NCBI GenBank assembly: GCA_023213395.1
Contig: CM041465.1
Location: 151,535,741 to 151,599,740, forward strand
DNA: 64,000 bases
DNA from: Cycas panzhihuaensis
Taxonomy: Eukaryota; Cycadophyta
Reading direction: 5' to 3'
A program made the position numbers and the translations under genes. A model generated the notes under the pieces. It did not search any database. It worked only from the letters and a program-made list of their open reading frames with translations, and was not told the origin of the DNA. This document shows positions 32,715 through 45,789 of the stretch, one piece after another; the stretch's first letter is position 1, and each line of letters starts with the position of its first letter.

Positions 32715-35115
32715 AGGTTAGACTCTACTTCAATTATAATATTTTTACTTTTACATTTTTTAATAACTTCCTCTTGATAGAATTCATCTTCCATGAAGAT
32801 AACATCACACTCATATAGTTTATAGGATCTTGATGAGTTAATATGTCTTATAAATATACACTTAGTGTTTTTGTCATTTAATTTTATCCTTCTTTGTTTT
32901 GGAATATGTGCATAAGCTATGCATAAAAAAACTCTTAAGTGTTTGATTCTTGGCTTGTAACCTGTCCAAGCTTATTCAGGTATAACCCATCTCACTGATT
33001 TGATTGTATATTTATTCAACAAATAAATAATTGTATATATAACTTTTGCCTAATATTAATTATCAAGATACTTATCCTTAAACATGCTTCTAGCCATATT
33101 AACAATTGTCTTGTTTCCTTTCTGCAACTACATTTTGTTGAGTTGTGTATGTATTTGTAAGCTATTTTTTTATCCCAAAATATCTACAATAATTTTTGAA
33201 TTCATTTGAAATAAATTCTCTCCCATTATCTGATCTTAGAGTCAATATCTTACGCCCATTATGTCTTTTAATCATGTCTTTAAAGTCATTAAAGTATTGG
33301 AGTGCATCTAACTTATATTTGAGAAAGTAAGCCTAATTCATTCTTATAAAATCATCAATGAATGCTATGAAATACTTAGCTTCACCAAGTGAAAGCATAT
33401 CCATTGGTCTACATAGATCTATGTATACTACCTATAAAAGCATATTTGCCCTATAACTATCATTAAGAAATTCTTACATTTGTTGTTTACCTAGTATACA
33501 TCCTTTACATACTTCCTTGTCATGTTTAATGTTAAGTAGCCCTATCATCATTTCCATCTTTTTTATTAATATCAAACTATTATAGTTTACATAACCAAAA
33601 TTTTTATGCCAAGTTTTATTATCCACATTAACTGATGCTTTCAAGACATAATAATCACTTGAGGGAATGACTAGTTTAAATAATCTATTGTTAGTTATTT
33701 AACCCTTAGTAACTATTGCTTTGTTTTTTAGCTTGTCTTTAATGGTATACTTACCACTATCAAAATATCACCTTGTATTTTTGATCTATTATTTGTTCCA
33801 CTAATAGTAAAATTTTCTTAAGTGTATGGACATAGAGCAGATCATTAATATATTTGGTTTCTCCAAAGTTTGCTTGAATGACTACATTTCCTTTGCCAAC
33901 TGCAACTTAAGCAGTGTTATCTTAAAATTTAATTTTACTCTATTTTGTGTTGTCCAACTTTTTTGAGCTATTCTTCTCTATGTATCATGTGAGTAGAGCA
34001 TCTTGACTCAATATACCAATTATCTTCTACTTCAATTGCTATCAAATTTGATAGAAAAAGTCTCTCATTTTTCCTTTCTTCAACCGTTATATTAGTTATT
34101 CCTCTTTATATGTTAGACTTTTTTATAAAATAATTTACTTTTAAGTGTCCACTTCTATGGTAATAGGGACATTGCATTATTCTTCTACCTCTAAAACTTC
34201 TTTCTCTTTGTCCTTAATTTCTACCTTTTAGGCTCTGTCCTCTACCTTTTCCTTGAGGTCCAAAATTTTATCTTTAGCTTTAATTAAATTGGCCTTGAAA
34301 ATAATGTCTTTGTCCTTGACCTTGATAAAAATGACCTTGACCTTAATGGTATTGTCCTTGCCCTTAATAAGCTTGATCTAATTTTTAATGAAATTGGTTT
34401 TGATTTTAAGATTTTGGCCTTTTCTTCTAAAAGATTATTCTCTTTCTTTAAAATTTTAGCCTTGAAATGTAAGCCTAATCATTGCTTTAGTGACAAATTC
34501 ATAATCTAGAAATTCATTATTCCCCTTTTACCTTTTAACAAGTAATACTGTACTTAGTTGATTAATTTTGAGGGTAGTTAGATTTTTGGAGACCTTAATG
34601 CTTGTTGCAACAATTTCAAACCTTTTAATATTACTAATGTATTTTAAGATCTTCTCTACCACCATTTGTTCACTAATAACTTCTCTTAAGACCTTTATTT
34701 GATTGATTATGCCTTATACTTTAATTATGAAGTTATTTATTTCTCCAATGTTATTCATCTTACAATTTTCAAAATTATTCCTTAATGCTTAGAATTTTGA
34801 TGTAACAACGCATTTGTAAAGAGTCTTCAAAGCATCCCATGCCTCCTTTGATGTAGTAGCCTCACTAACCCTTAAAAAGATGTGATCCTCTAATGCACAG
34901 AAGATGAATACCAAGGCTTCATTATCTTACTTTTCATTCTCCTTGTAGGTCTTCTTTTAGTCTTCAGTTACATTAGTATCAAGTGTTTTATAATATGTTT
35001 TAATCAAGTTCCACATATCTTTTGACATAAAGATAAGTTTCATCATTTGAATTCAATTCAAAAAATTAGTACCATCAAATTTTAGTACTATTACATTACT
35101 TATGCTTGAGGCCAT
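32715..35115 (-). pseudogene. gag, protease and integrase remnants of copia element G
   Basis: On the minus strand gag starts at ATG 35115 (MASSISNVIVLKFDGTNF) and continues with LMxxxMWNLI-like and SKEAWDALKTLYK. A knuckle remnant CPYYHRSGH lies near 34170. A protease trace with an S/C-THMI site is near 33990. Integrase core pieces (PMDMLSLGEAKYF, FIDDFIR, LTLRSDNGREFISNEF) are at 33200-33430. The integrase C-terminus (AYAHIPKQRRIKLND) is near 32900, then the linker that meets element A. All parts carry stops. Confidence 0.78.
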
Positions 35116-37414
35116 GATAAATAGTTTGTCTTAAAATAAATTGTTTTAAAAAAGTAAAGTGCTTGAATAAAATATTGAAATGTATTTAAACAAGGCAATG
35201 AAGGCACTTAAAAAACACAAGCAAAACTTATCTCTGTTTAACTTTGAGATATGCACAAGTGTCCTAATTGAGATTTAACTTCCTCTAAAGTAAGAATTTT
35301 GTGTTAATAGTGATTTCAAGTTGAAGTTTTATTAGATTTGTTCAAAGGTCAACTTGTAATAAGCCCATAAACTAGTATGAATTTTGATTATAAAAATATT
35401 ACATCAAATGACTTCAAAAATACTTAAAAAGATCATTCACTTAATAAAGGATCAAAATACAAATCCAACACTTCAAATAACACTTGATTATGATATTTAA
35501 TGACCAAGTTATGTTTTAAAAAGTACAAGAAAGTAAAAAAAGAATAAAGAGCCTTTTAGCGCATGAAGTACAAAGAAAATTTTTAATAACTTTTAGTCAT
35601 AATTTTCAAATGTTTTGTTTAAGTAAAAATAAAATAATTCTTGCTAAAATAGAAACAAGTACCTAATTTGAGACAACCTCTTTAAAAAAAACAAATCAAT
35701 GTATTTAAAAAAATTTTATGATCACTTCCTTATTGAATATGACTTGTATGCTATACAAAAACCAAACCTACAAGACAACAAAACTCAAAAAGATTTTGAA
35801 TCCTTCAATTAAAAAACATATATATAGCATAAATCACCCCTTGTTTTTTTTTTTTTTTTTTCAAGAACAAAAAAATAAGACAAGCCTATTGCAACTAGCT
35901 TTAGAACCCATCATCCAACAATTGATGGGCAAGAAGGCATGCATACATAAAATAGTTAAAGTAGTGTGAACATAATTCTAAAGAAGTCGGTTCCAAAGTA
36001 TGCATAACCTCATTAAAACAATAGATGCATTTGGAAGGAGAAAACGAACCCTAGGCCAATCAAATCCTTCCGCAAGATTGTTAAACCAGCCGATCTTAGA
36101 TCAATCACTCAGCACTTTGGATGAAAATATATTTCTTCTTTACTAAGATATCTGGTAAGTCGCTTCTATAAACTTTGAGCTCTGCATCGATCAAATTTTA
36201 TGTGCTCACTGAAGCGAGGCGAGAAGCAAATGCCAGAAAGTATACAACTTGATCTTCAAAGCGGCAACATGAATATAAATATGGTCGTAAGATTGATAGC
36301 CACGAATACGGCCGCAAGGCTTGACATGATGCGAGTATACACTCCAAACAAAATCGTGGCCTGAATTTGAATTTGTAATGAATGCAAATGGTCGTGCTCT
36401 CCGTAACGTTAAAAAATCAAAAAAATAAATGGGCGGCTGAGTCAGCAAGAAATATGGCTACATCTAAGATGGACACAAAGAACTCAGGACTGATTTTAGC
36501 GTGATGCAGATACGGGTGAATCGCTTAGCAAAGCAGTGCGCACCAAGACTACATACGCAAAGGGGAGACACGATACACAATCGTTTGATAGCCAAAAGAT
36601 TGGGTGCATATTTTCAATGAGCTCAGATACTTCCACTGCCAAGTACTTCAAGAATGTCGACTGAAGCAATGGTGATGACCCAAGACATGAGCAGTTAAAT
36701 ACTCAACACACATATGCAACTAGGAATCCAATGCAGTATGATGTACACGAGGATGCTTGACATAACTATAGGTGCAGGACAGGCACGACACAACCTCTAT
36801 CACAGGGACTGCATGGACTTCTATCACACATAGATGTGCAGCATAATCCAAATAAAACCAGTGACTATACCCCAAATACGATTTAATGCAATATCTGTCA
36901 TTGATTTATACAGATATGAACTGAACAGACCATGTGATCTGAACCAATGTGCTTTCCAAACAATAGAATGAGCGAGATATGGATAACATAACCAAATGGT
37001 TGATTGCTTTTGTTGATATAAACTAACGACTAAAGAATGGGTTACGCATATATACAAGTCCTACATAATATAAAATGGTAGATGGTTGTACGCAGATTGG
37101 GTGTGAGATAATTAGTGTGCCATAGATGTAAAGGTTGTCAGTACAAGTCATAATTAGACATATAAAATTAATGGCATTGATGGATGTTAATAAAGATAAA
37201 ATAAAAAAGAATTAAACTCTAGCATTCAAATACAAAATATATAAATAAACTTTAAACACAAATTTAGACAATTAGTGAATTATTCAAACATAAGTTAGTG
37301 TACTTTTAGATTTAACTATCTTAATTTTGAAAGTGACCAACAAATATATACCTATTTGAAGACTTTAAACATGGATGTTTAACAAAATAAACAAGCTTCA
37401 AATTTCATAGAACT
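35116..37414. other. Long leader region of copia element G, nothing identified
   Basis: 2.3 kb separates the gag ATG from the primer site, far more than a normal copia leader. The part next to gag (to about 35970) is very AT-rich and includes an 18-19-base T run near 35845. The part at about 35970-37080 has higher GC content, ATATGGTCGTAAG-like words and two short open frames without recognisable domains. An unrecognised insertion or a captured fragment is likely. Confidence 0.45.
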
Positions 37415-37426
37415 GTTCTAATACCA
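37415..37426 (-). other. Primer binding site of copia element G
   Basis: On the minus strand TGGTATTAGAAC, two bases from the LTR, matches the plant tRNA-Met-type primer site (TGGTATCAGAGC) with two changes. Confidence 0.85.
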
Positions 37427-37428
37427 AA

Positions 37429-37720
37429 TGATGGAATCAAAGAACAAAAGTAGAGAATAAGAAATGAATTATATATAAAAAGACAGAATCAATGGTTCGT
37501 GAGGAAGATGGTGTTGATGAATATTAAGGTTTTTAGAACCCCTGAAGATATATGCGAAACTAAGAGGATTTGGCACACCTTTCAAGGTCCACCACCACCT
37601 ATCTTTGACAAACGCCTAACAATGAGTCACCAAAATATTTCTCACAATATAAGTTATTACCTCAATGTGGATAATCTCCCTAAGGTGGGCAATCACCCTA
37701 ATATAGGCATTATTCCAACA
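37429..37720 (-). repeat. Right (5') LTR of copia element G
   Basis: Begins TGATGGAATCA and ends TATTCCAACA, the partner of 14300-14581. The following base resumes the element D integrase frame. Confidence 0.85.
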
Positions 37721-38217
37721 ACAACCCTTAGAAATTCTAAAATAGAAATAAGATATAATTATGATGGATTTCATCACAAGCTTGCTAAGGAGTTTCAAAC
37801 AACATGATGCCATTATGGTAATGGTGAACAAACCAACTAAATCAACACATTTGATACTAGTTTGCACTACTCGTATCACATCAAAGATTGCATCTATTTT
37901 TATGAAGGAAATTATTAAGCTGCATGACATACTAAAAGCTATTGTGTTAAATAGAGAGACCTAAATTTACCTCAAAATTCTAGTGATTCATATTTCAAGA
38001 GTTGGGAACAAAACAAAAATTTAGCACAACATACCACCTAGAAATTGATAGATAAATGGAAAGTGTAAATTAAGTGCTTGAGGATCTACTCCAAATGTTC
38101 ATAGTAGAATGACCATTCAACTGGGAGAACCATTTCCACTTGGTTGAATTCTCTCATAACAATGCATCCCATTCTTCCATGGGAATGAGTCATTTTGAGG
38201 CACTGTATGGAAGAAGA
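37721..38217 (+). pseudogene. Element D, right part: rest of the integrase
   Basis: Continues the frame left at 14299: QPLEIL, then MMDFITSLLRSFKQHDAIMV, THLILVCTT, KEIIKLHDILKAIVLNRET (second Asp region changed), an alignable EP-to-PLG block and SHNNAS-like and EALYGRR-like motifs up to 38217. Stops and frameshifts are present. The sequence then breaks off at TA repeats and the LTR of element E, so the C-terminal domain and 3' LTR of D are not seen. Confidence 0.8.
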
Positions 38218-38231
38218 TATATATATATACA

Positions 38232-38680
38232 TGTTTTCTTAACTTAAGGATCTTAATCGTGCATAGCAAATATTCAAAGAATAGTACATACATATTTATG
38301 TGGGAAACCCTTACAAGAGAAAACCCACGGTCAAACATAGAAAGATTTGATTATATTGAATATAATTTGGTCTTGTGCTCTATTAGAATCACTCAACCAT
38401 GGTGGCAAGGCCTATTAAGGCCTGATGCACCTTGGTACACCATATGCCATTCTTGTTCGATGCTGATAACTTATATTTAGTCTATATTTATAATACTCCA
38501 AGAGATTCATTTAATCAATGATTGTGACTCTTCATCATGTCTCATGACCTTTCGTCATATCTCGTGACTCTTTGTTGTGTCCCGTTGCATTCTCGATCCT
38601 TACATCTCTTTGTATCTCTTGGTTAATCCACATGAGTGATTGACCTGACACAAAGTTAGCCTCAACTGAGTTCACTAACA
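38232..38680 (-). repeat. Probable 3' LTR of element E
   Basis: 449 bp starting TGTTTTCTTAACTTAAGG and ending TTCACTAACA. It includes GTGGGAAACCC, similar to words in copia LTRs. No second copy is in the window. Confidence 0.5.
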
Positions 38681-41600
38681 TCCCCCTTTAGTATGAATGT
38701 AGGATTATAACTTCTATCAACTTTATTATTACAAGTGAAGGTAAGAATTGCCCTTATTATCATGTTTGCATCTGACACATCCCCCCTCAAGGATAATTTT
38801 GCTGAATCTAAATTGACATACTTTTTGAGTCCTTTAAGACACTATTATTTGACTTCTTTGCATGCCAGACACTTGCAAAGATCTTTGTATCTTTGAATGG
38901 GATCACTTTTCTTTCTTCAATGATTCTTTTTGCATCGAACTTGCTCCATATTAACTCTACATCAATTTTTAACTTTTTATGTGTTTTTTTTTTCTCTTTT
39001 TCTCTCTTTTTTTTTTAAATATAAGCTTTATTCATGGATGATATACGGTAACATGGCCTCCTCTGTATTTTGAACAATAACATGGGCTTTTACTTGCCTT
39101 TAACATACTCCTTTGTGGCTTTAACATACACCCATGCGGCCTCTTATGCCACAACACAACTTCAATGCAACCTAAACTTTTGCAGTTGTCTTTATAACAC
39201 TTTTTTTTTTTGCTTGATGAGCGAATATGTGTTTGAATAGGCATATATGGAGCACCTCACTCCAAACACTTCAATACAGTTTCATCAAATTTCTAATTTA
39301 GCTTACGTTTGCTTGAGTGGGTCTTAAAGATTTCATAGATCTTCCGATGGCCTTAACACTTTCTCTATGTTCACATGGCCTACACACACAACTTCACCAA
39401 TCAAATGCTTCACATGCAACTTTTAAAGCATAACATGCTCTAACTTAGCGTATACATGTATCAATGCATCTTCTAAAGGCTTTAGATGGTTGTTAAACCC
39501 TTCTAAACTACTTTCACTTTGTCAAAAAAAATTTATACATTTTGAATGGGAAAATGTGGTTCGTCACTTCACAATGTATAACTATAGCCTCCACGATTGG
39601 CTTCTCAAAGGTTCCCAATATAGATTCACATATATTTTATACTTCTTCGAATTATGTCACCAATCTTTCTATTCTTTAGAAAACACCCCCGAAGCTTCTT
39701 TTGGTTACTTGAGCTTCCATTGGTTTCACAACTATAATATCATATATCATATAGCCCACACATTTACATGTCTTCCCTATGCTTTGTTGTACTTTTTATT
39801 TACCCTTTCATGGCCTCTACATTCATCAATGTGGCTTGAAATGGCTTCAAGAGGTTTTCCATTAACCTTAATGGCCTTCAAATGACCTCATACAATTTAT
39901 ATGGAGCTCAACATGGCTCTCACATCCTTCAAATAACTTTTTGTTAGCTTTATTAGCTTCATAATAATTGCCATACTGATGTCCAATAACTCCACTCTTC
40001 ATGAACTCTAACCAAACTTCATTTTCCTTTGTATAGCTTGATTATACACTTCTCACACTTCATATATGGATTTTATATTTTTAATCATGGCTTCACATAC
40101 TCTAAACATAGGCTTCACACTTCATATGGCACCCCATGACACAAGTCTTGAATGGTTCCATAATGCTTATGGCCTTACAATGCACCACAACTTTGTTATT
40201 GCCTTTTGAATGACACCACTATGTTTTGGAATGCTTCATCACATGCTTCTAATTACTTTTGATTGCACCACATCAACACTAAATGACTATGTAGTCTCTA
40301 CGCTTCATGTGTAGCTTCAAAATGCACCACGAAAATACTAAATGACTATGTTCATCTTCATTGCTCCACACTTTTAAATGGTATCTAATTATGTCTATTT
40401 GTAGTGTATTGCTTATATTATATATCATGTGGTGACTCTCTAATACACTACAATGTTGGAATACTTTTAAATTAACTTTGTTGTCACTCATCAACACTCT
40501 ACCATGGTGAACAAATATGATGAAGTACCAAATTGTTGTGATGAATATGCTCAAAATTTTTTGCAATGACAATTTCACACCTAGCAATATTGGACCCTTT
40601 ACAACCTAATCAAGAGAACATACACTTCGCATGTCTCTACGCATAAATAGCCTCTAATCAACTTGTTCCATCTTGCTCTCTTCGAGATTGGCATCCTCTT
40701 TTAGAGGCAACATGTTAGTGTCTTCCAAGTCATTAGAATGGTTCTTCTCGATGCTAAGGCCAAGATTTAGCATGCGATAAATGTGGGTGGTAAAAGTATT
40801 TAGATCATCCAGAGAGAAGTTATAAGTCAAAAGTGCAACCTCATACAATTGTCACACCAAAAGTTTCATTACTTTGTACACTCTCAAATGTCCTCTCATA
40901 TATGTGGTTGTGTATTAGAAGAAAACAATGCTTCATATTTTTTATTTGACCATGATTAGTGACATTTATAATCATAATCCTTTTGTAACTTAATACAAAG
41001 TTCTACCTCCTCAATGGCACTATCATTGCCTCTCCATCTACCCTCGAATTTATTGGAGTGTCACCTTATGCTAATGATGAATTGTAGTAATCCTATTATT
41101 TTCTTGATCTTCATGACTAATTTTGTCTCTTATATCAACTTCATACTTGATAATCCCAACATGAGTGCTCGGGGCTACAAGTATTTGAGGGTATTGAAAA
41201 ACTCTTCTTTACTACACTCAATGTAGTCAATCACACTATCCTTTTCTACTCTTTTTGTAACTACAGATATCTATGACAAGTGCATGGACTAGTCCTCTTT
41301 CTCTTCAATTAGTTTGAGGAAATCCATTATGACTATCTTGGTGTTGTGACTAAATTCCTATACTAGTCTTACAAATACTATGGTCTCCTTTCAGATGTCT
41401 AGGTCCAAGCATTTATGGATCAATTTTTAAGTGGCCTCATGGACTACTATCATCACTTTAGACATGGTAAGCCTCCATGACCCACCCCACATTTCATTGC
41501 TCACTCTTAGAGCATTTACAGCCTTGGACTAATTTAGAGGATAGTTATATTCCTCCACAACCTGATAGTTATTTCTCATTGTGTTTCTTCCAATGAATCT

Positions 41601-41824
41601 GAAGCAATATATATAGGCTTCCCATCCTTGAGCTAGTAGCATAATTGAAGTTATATTACTATCGATGGGATCTCCCTATCACTTCATCTACTTTTATCTA
41701 TATATCAAAATTTTCCCACCATATTAAATGTATAATATGCAATGTCCCTTTAGAAGCACCTAGTCTAGTACATCATGATTAATGCTGACTTACTCAAAAC
41801 TTGAAGGCATTCTTATAATTTATA
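38681..41824. other. Non-coding body of element E
   Basis: Pyrimidine-rich on the + strand, with T-runs near 38980-39015 and 39200. Weak minus-strand open pieces near 41270-41600 (for example a KPIYIASDSLEET-like frame) do not match a family I recognise. Confidence 0.4.
39040..40350. repeat. ATGGCYT and CTTCA word-rich low-complexity region
   Basis: The words ATGGCCT, ATGGCTT, CTTCACA and ACATGG recur at irregular spacing over 1.3 kb (for example at 39053, 39345, 39378, 39810, 39840, 39869, 40088). No fixed period is visible, so this is not a simple satellite. Confidence 0.5.
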
Positions 41825-44229
41825 TGCACTCAATGAAATACTCTGATAGGTTGGGCATGGTATATTGCCGCTTCTTTTATTTATGCAAAAAGGCTTAGGG
41901 TGCAAAAGCCTAATGAGAGTGAGCAAATTCCATGATACCAACTCAAACATCTGTGCATTCCTTAAGCATGATTGCAAGGGAACTATGCGAATGGCCTATG
42001 AAAGAAGGCTATATTGAGGGGTGGTTGGTGTGTGTAAGTACATTTGGGTTGGTCTCTAGTACTAAATTGAGGGACTTATGGCCAGTTAAGGGGGAATACA
42101 ACATGCACCTAAATGCAACTATATGTTTTTCTTTTTCAATGAAAACAACAAACTTACCTTAGCTAAGGTTGCAATATTTCCTTTTGAATTTAGGACTTGC
42201 AACAATACAATCCCTTCTTATACTTTGGGTTCTATTTTGTTTTCATATAAATATTAAACTCCTACTCCTATATAATGCAATGCAACTTGATATGTCTAAG
42301 GGAAAAATATGCAAAATTTTCATTTTTTTTCTTTTCTTCTTTCTTCTAGAAAAAGAAAAGAGTGAAGAAAAATGCAAAGCTTTCTTCCTTTTTTTTCGGT
42401 TTTCTTTTCTTTTTCTTTTTTCTTTTTAAAAAGAAAAATTATGTGGAAGAAGAAGAATACATGCCTAAGAAATCTACTCTTTGATTTCTTTTCTTTTTCT
42501 TCTTTCTTTCAGGAAATACATAAAGGAAACTTTCTTCTTTCTCCTTTTTTCTTTTTGATTAAATGGAACTAAATCAATGATTTAAAACAAGAGGGGTATA
42601 CTTGGTAGAGTTAGCCATTATCGATGGTGCAGAATCTCCCTTTGACTCGTAACAAACATTCCAAGAAACAAAATGTAACAAAAAAAAAAAAAATATATGC
42701 TACAATTTTAAAGCAAATCTAGCAACATTTTTACTTATCGGATGTGCTTATGACAAAAAAAAAGAAAAGTATGAGACTCTAAAATAAAGAAATAGAGAGA
42801 AACTTCAATGGTTGGCCTTACTTTTTAGTAGGTTGTTGCTACAAAGGTTTGTAGAGATATGCTTCAATTGGTTTAATCAACAATAGAGGAGGCTCTTGAC
42901 CTTCTTCTTTCTCTTGCAAAAAGATTAGTAACTTGCAAGAAAGATTATCTACCCAAGAATAATTAAATGGACATAATATCTCAATAATATAATGGTAACT
43001 TAGAAGTAAATAAAATAGTATTAAAATAATAATAAATAAGATAAGAAAAAGGAGCCTTAGAATAACTCTTTTTCCCCAACTATTGGTGGGCTCCCTAAGA
43101 GTATTTAGGTGCCACCTTCCCCTTTCAACTATAGAACAAATGGTATGTGAACTACAAAGGGAAATAAAAGAGCAAATTGTTATGCAAAAGAAGCGTAGCA
43201 TCAAAAGGAAATATAATTCCTACTCATTTACATGAAACATGCTATAAAAAGGGAAGGAAAGATAACTAGGAAACAAAATACCAATGCTAAGAGGAAGGAT
43301 TATCTATCCCAAGTAGATGGAGATGGCTAATGACTATAAGTGCTGCTCTCTAAGGGTCTCTAAAGCTAGTTGGTGTTGTCTCTAAGATAGCATTAAGGGT
43401 GTGATAGAAAATAGAGCAAGAATGCCACATTCTACTGAAATTTTAGCTGCATAATAGTATGATGTTTGTCTCTCTTGGTCTCCTCCTCTTCCAATGGAAA
43501 AAAAGGGGATTATGTAGATGAATCCAAGATGTGTAGTGGGTGGTTTTTAACCTAAAATGTAGAAGAAACCATTAAACTAAAACCATGAATTTTACTCATG
43601 ATTTGATACAAATCCATATAGGAAATAGGAGATTTGGCCTTTTAGCCCATCCAAATCTGATAGAGGTTGACTTGGGGTAGATACAGTCTAATCAGGATTA
43701 GTAAATCACCATTAATGAGATGGCTACCACTAACAAACTCAAATTTAAGTAGGTGACAATCATACCATGAATATATTTACAGTATCATGAACATGTTTAC
43801 GATACCATTATTGCAAGCAAAATTTCTAGTGGTTTGGCAATAAATAAAGTTTCTTAATGATAAACAAGTATAATCTAGCCAAAAACTCATCAATGAGGGA
43901 GTCTAAGTATAAATGTAATTAGAAATAGATGGTAAAGGATAAAAAGAAGTATTTGATGCATTTAGATGAGGAAAAAGAATGTTGCAAAAGGGGAACACGA
44001 CTTTCATTCTTGTTAAAAAATCCTAATGGATAGACTAATGACCATTGACCAAAGTTGTACTCGTCATTAGTTGTAGGGGTATAGGCAAATAACAAAATAA
44101 ACAAGTAAAATATATTCCAACTATCTAAAATCATAATATATAAAATCAATGAAATGAAAGAGTAGGGAAACATACCTGTACTTACCTATATGACACCATG
44201 TCCATGTCATTTCTACGAGCTGAGAAACA
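41825..44229 (-). repeat. Left (3') LTR of element C
   Basis: The end is clear: ACATACCTGTACTTACC ... GCTGAGAAACA (44229) parallels the A and B LTR ends. Near 41840-42080, CTGATAGG and a GAGGGGTGG...TTTGGGTTGG block align with the LTR starts of A and B, so the left border is put at TGCACTCAATG (41825). Length about 2.4 kb. No second copy is available. Confidence 0.6.
42310..42560. repeat. Alternating polypyrimidine and polypurine tracts in the LTR of C
   Basis: TTTTCTTTTCTTCTTTCTTC is followed by AGAAAAAGAAAAG, then again by T/C-rich and A/G-rich runs. The tracts can pair with each other (hairpins) and contain mirror-like stretches. Confidence 0.75.
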
Positions 44230-44539
44230 CTACCCCTACCCCCTTAGCAGGAGTACCTCTTTAATTTTTAGCTGAAAGATGATGAATGTTGCCAATACAA
44301 ATGATGTAAGATGTAATAATAATAAACAAATGTGTGTATATAAAAAGGGGTGATGTTTGCTATAGTGATGCCTCATTAATAGATGGTTGAAGGGTAATAC
44401 CCACGATTATCATCATAGTTTAGACTCTTCAGTAAGTGCCCCTCAAAGGTGAGATCAGAGGCATTGCTCCTTAGGTATAAATCTCAATCAAGGCTTGTTG
44501 GACTGGAATGGGGTCACCTACAAATGACAAATGATGCTT

Positions 44540-44926
44540 GATGATAAAGGCCACTAATCTATCAGTCTTTGTATTAAGTCCTCATGGGATATGATGGGTT
44601 GAGATGGAAGGGAATCGAGTTAAAAGAGGCCTAGCATGATTGGCCAAGGATCTCAACTCTGGGTAACAAACTTGGTAGACCTGGGTAAGTTGGGACATTA
44701 TGAGTTGGGAGTCATAATACACCACAATAGAGCTACTATGAATACATAAGACATCTGTCAAGGCCACTATGATAATGGTATATTCAATTATATTCTTAAT
44801 GGTAATAGGTAGGTAGACTCTAGATTAGATAAAAGTATGCCCTAAGTGGTCCTAGATGGTCAATGCTATAGCAAAAGGCCCAAAATTCCTGTGTCTACCC
44901 CCATCAATATGGATGATCAATGCCAT
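44540..44926 (-). pseudogene. aRNH remnant of element C
   Basis: From ATG 44926: IIHIDGGRHRNFGP (first Asp kept), a changed Glu region (NIIEYTIIVALTDVL), VVYYDSQLIMSQLTQ (Asp kept), then HHIP, a stop, and LNTKTDRLV. It is placed between the LTR and the RT remnant, as in A, so the downstream position of aRNH is older than the split of A and C. Confidence 0.75.
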
Positions 44927-44939
44927 GGGGATAGATGCA

Positions 44940-45328
44940 AAGACAACTTAGGGTGAAGTCATTAAATAAGAGGATGTGACAAACATGAACCAATCACCAC
45001 AAAAACTCAGGTGGATGCACATAGTTTAACTGAGATGAGGAGTAGAACTCAGTCCTCGGAAATGACTGTATGCTAGAATCATGACCTCTTCTAAGGGTTG
45101 TCATAAGTTATAGCCATGTCATATAGGTTTTGATCATGATTGATACCGTGGTGGATCCAAACAATTTGATATGAAGATCTTAAATGACCCACTCAATTGG
45201 ACCTAACTAACAAATTGTAGGTGGGGACAAGGTTGACATGCTACTTGCCTTGGATACCAAAGAGGTGGTCATGAATATGCTCCTCTAAAATATATACATA
45301 AATATTTTTTGGTATATTTTTTCTTTGT

Positions 45329-45363
<35 letters not shown>

Positions 45364-45413
45364 TTAATTTTCTTTTTCTTCTTTTCTTTTCTTTTTTTCT
45401 TGGCTTCAAGAGT

Positions 45414-45450
<37 letters not shown>

Positions 45451-45789
45451 AATAGATAGATAGATATTTATTTATGTTGCCTAAACAGTGTGAAGTGGGT
45501 GTGGTGGTAAATAAAACCATGGGGAAACTAAATAGGTTCGCTATATCAGCTTGGCTTTAACAAATATCATGATTGAACTATGAGAAACAAGTGAGAAGGG
45601 TCAAACTGCACAGTATAGAGGGAAAGTCATATGAGCACCTTGAATGCCTATCATAGGACATGCATGGAATATGGTCTTCTAGTCAGTGACAATGAAGAAT
45701 CAAGACATTTAATTACAATAAGGAACTAAATGGAAGATACCAAAACCACTCACCTAAGCTATGGATTAATCACAATGGCATGGATTTAT
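44940..45789. other. Non-coding part of element C replacing integrase and RT C-terminus
   Basis: No integrase or RNase H motif is visible. It holds the TC, CA and GATA microsatellites. In element A the equivalent interval is about 5.9 kb. Confidence 0.55.
45329..45466. repeat. Compound microsatellite: (TC)n, (CA)17 and (GATA)n
   Basis: A TC run at 45329-45363 with one interruption, a pyrimidine-rich link, (CA) at 45415-45448, then TAGA repeats to 45466. Confidence 0.95.

Larger units (their letters stand above)
14300..37720 (-). mobile_element. Element G: Ty1/copia retrotransposon, split by element A
   Basis: LTRs of about 282 and 292 bp (14300-14581 and 37429-37720) bracket minus-strand gag, protease, integrase, RT and RNase H blocks in copia order (integrase before RT). 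A tRNA-Met-type primer site lies inside the right LTR and a polypurine tract inside the left LTR, both as expected for minus orientation. Removing A (16298-32709 plus one target copy) rejoins the integrase-RT linker. Removing G rejoins the element D integrase frame. The 5-bp flanks of G (GTAGT and ACAAC) do not match, so its target duplication is mutated or lost. All frames carry many stops. Confidence 0.85.
38232..41824 (-). mobile_element. Element E: LTR retroelement with non-coding body, right side lost under element C
   Basis: An LTR-like segment (38232-38680, TG...CA) is followed by TCCCCCTTTAGT, which on the minus strand is a purine tract next to TGTTAG, the pattern of a minus-strand copia 3' LTR. 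The 3.1 kb to the right shows no RNase H or RT motifs on either strand and holds a compositionally odd ATGGCYT-rich part. It may be a large non-autonomous retroelement. The right end is covered by element C. Confidence 0.45.

Noticed and set aside
45415-45448. CA repeat considered as part of a CRISPR-like or telomeric array
   Set aside because: Simple dinucleotide microsatellite next to TC and GATA runs. No repeat-spacer structure.
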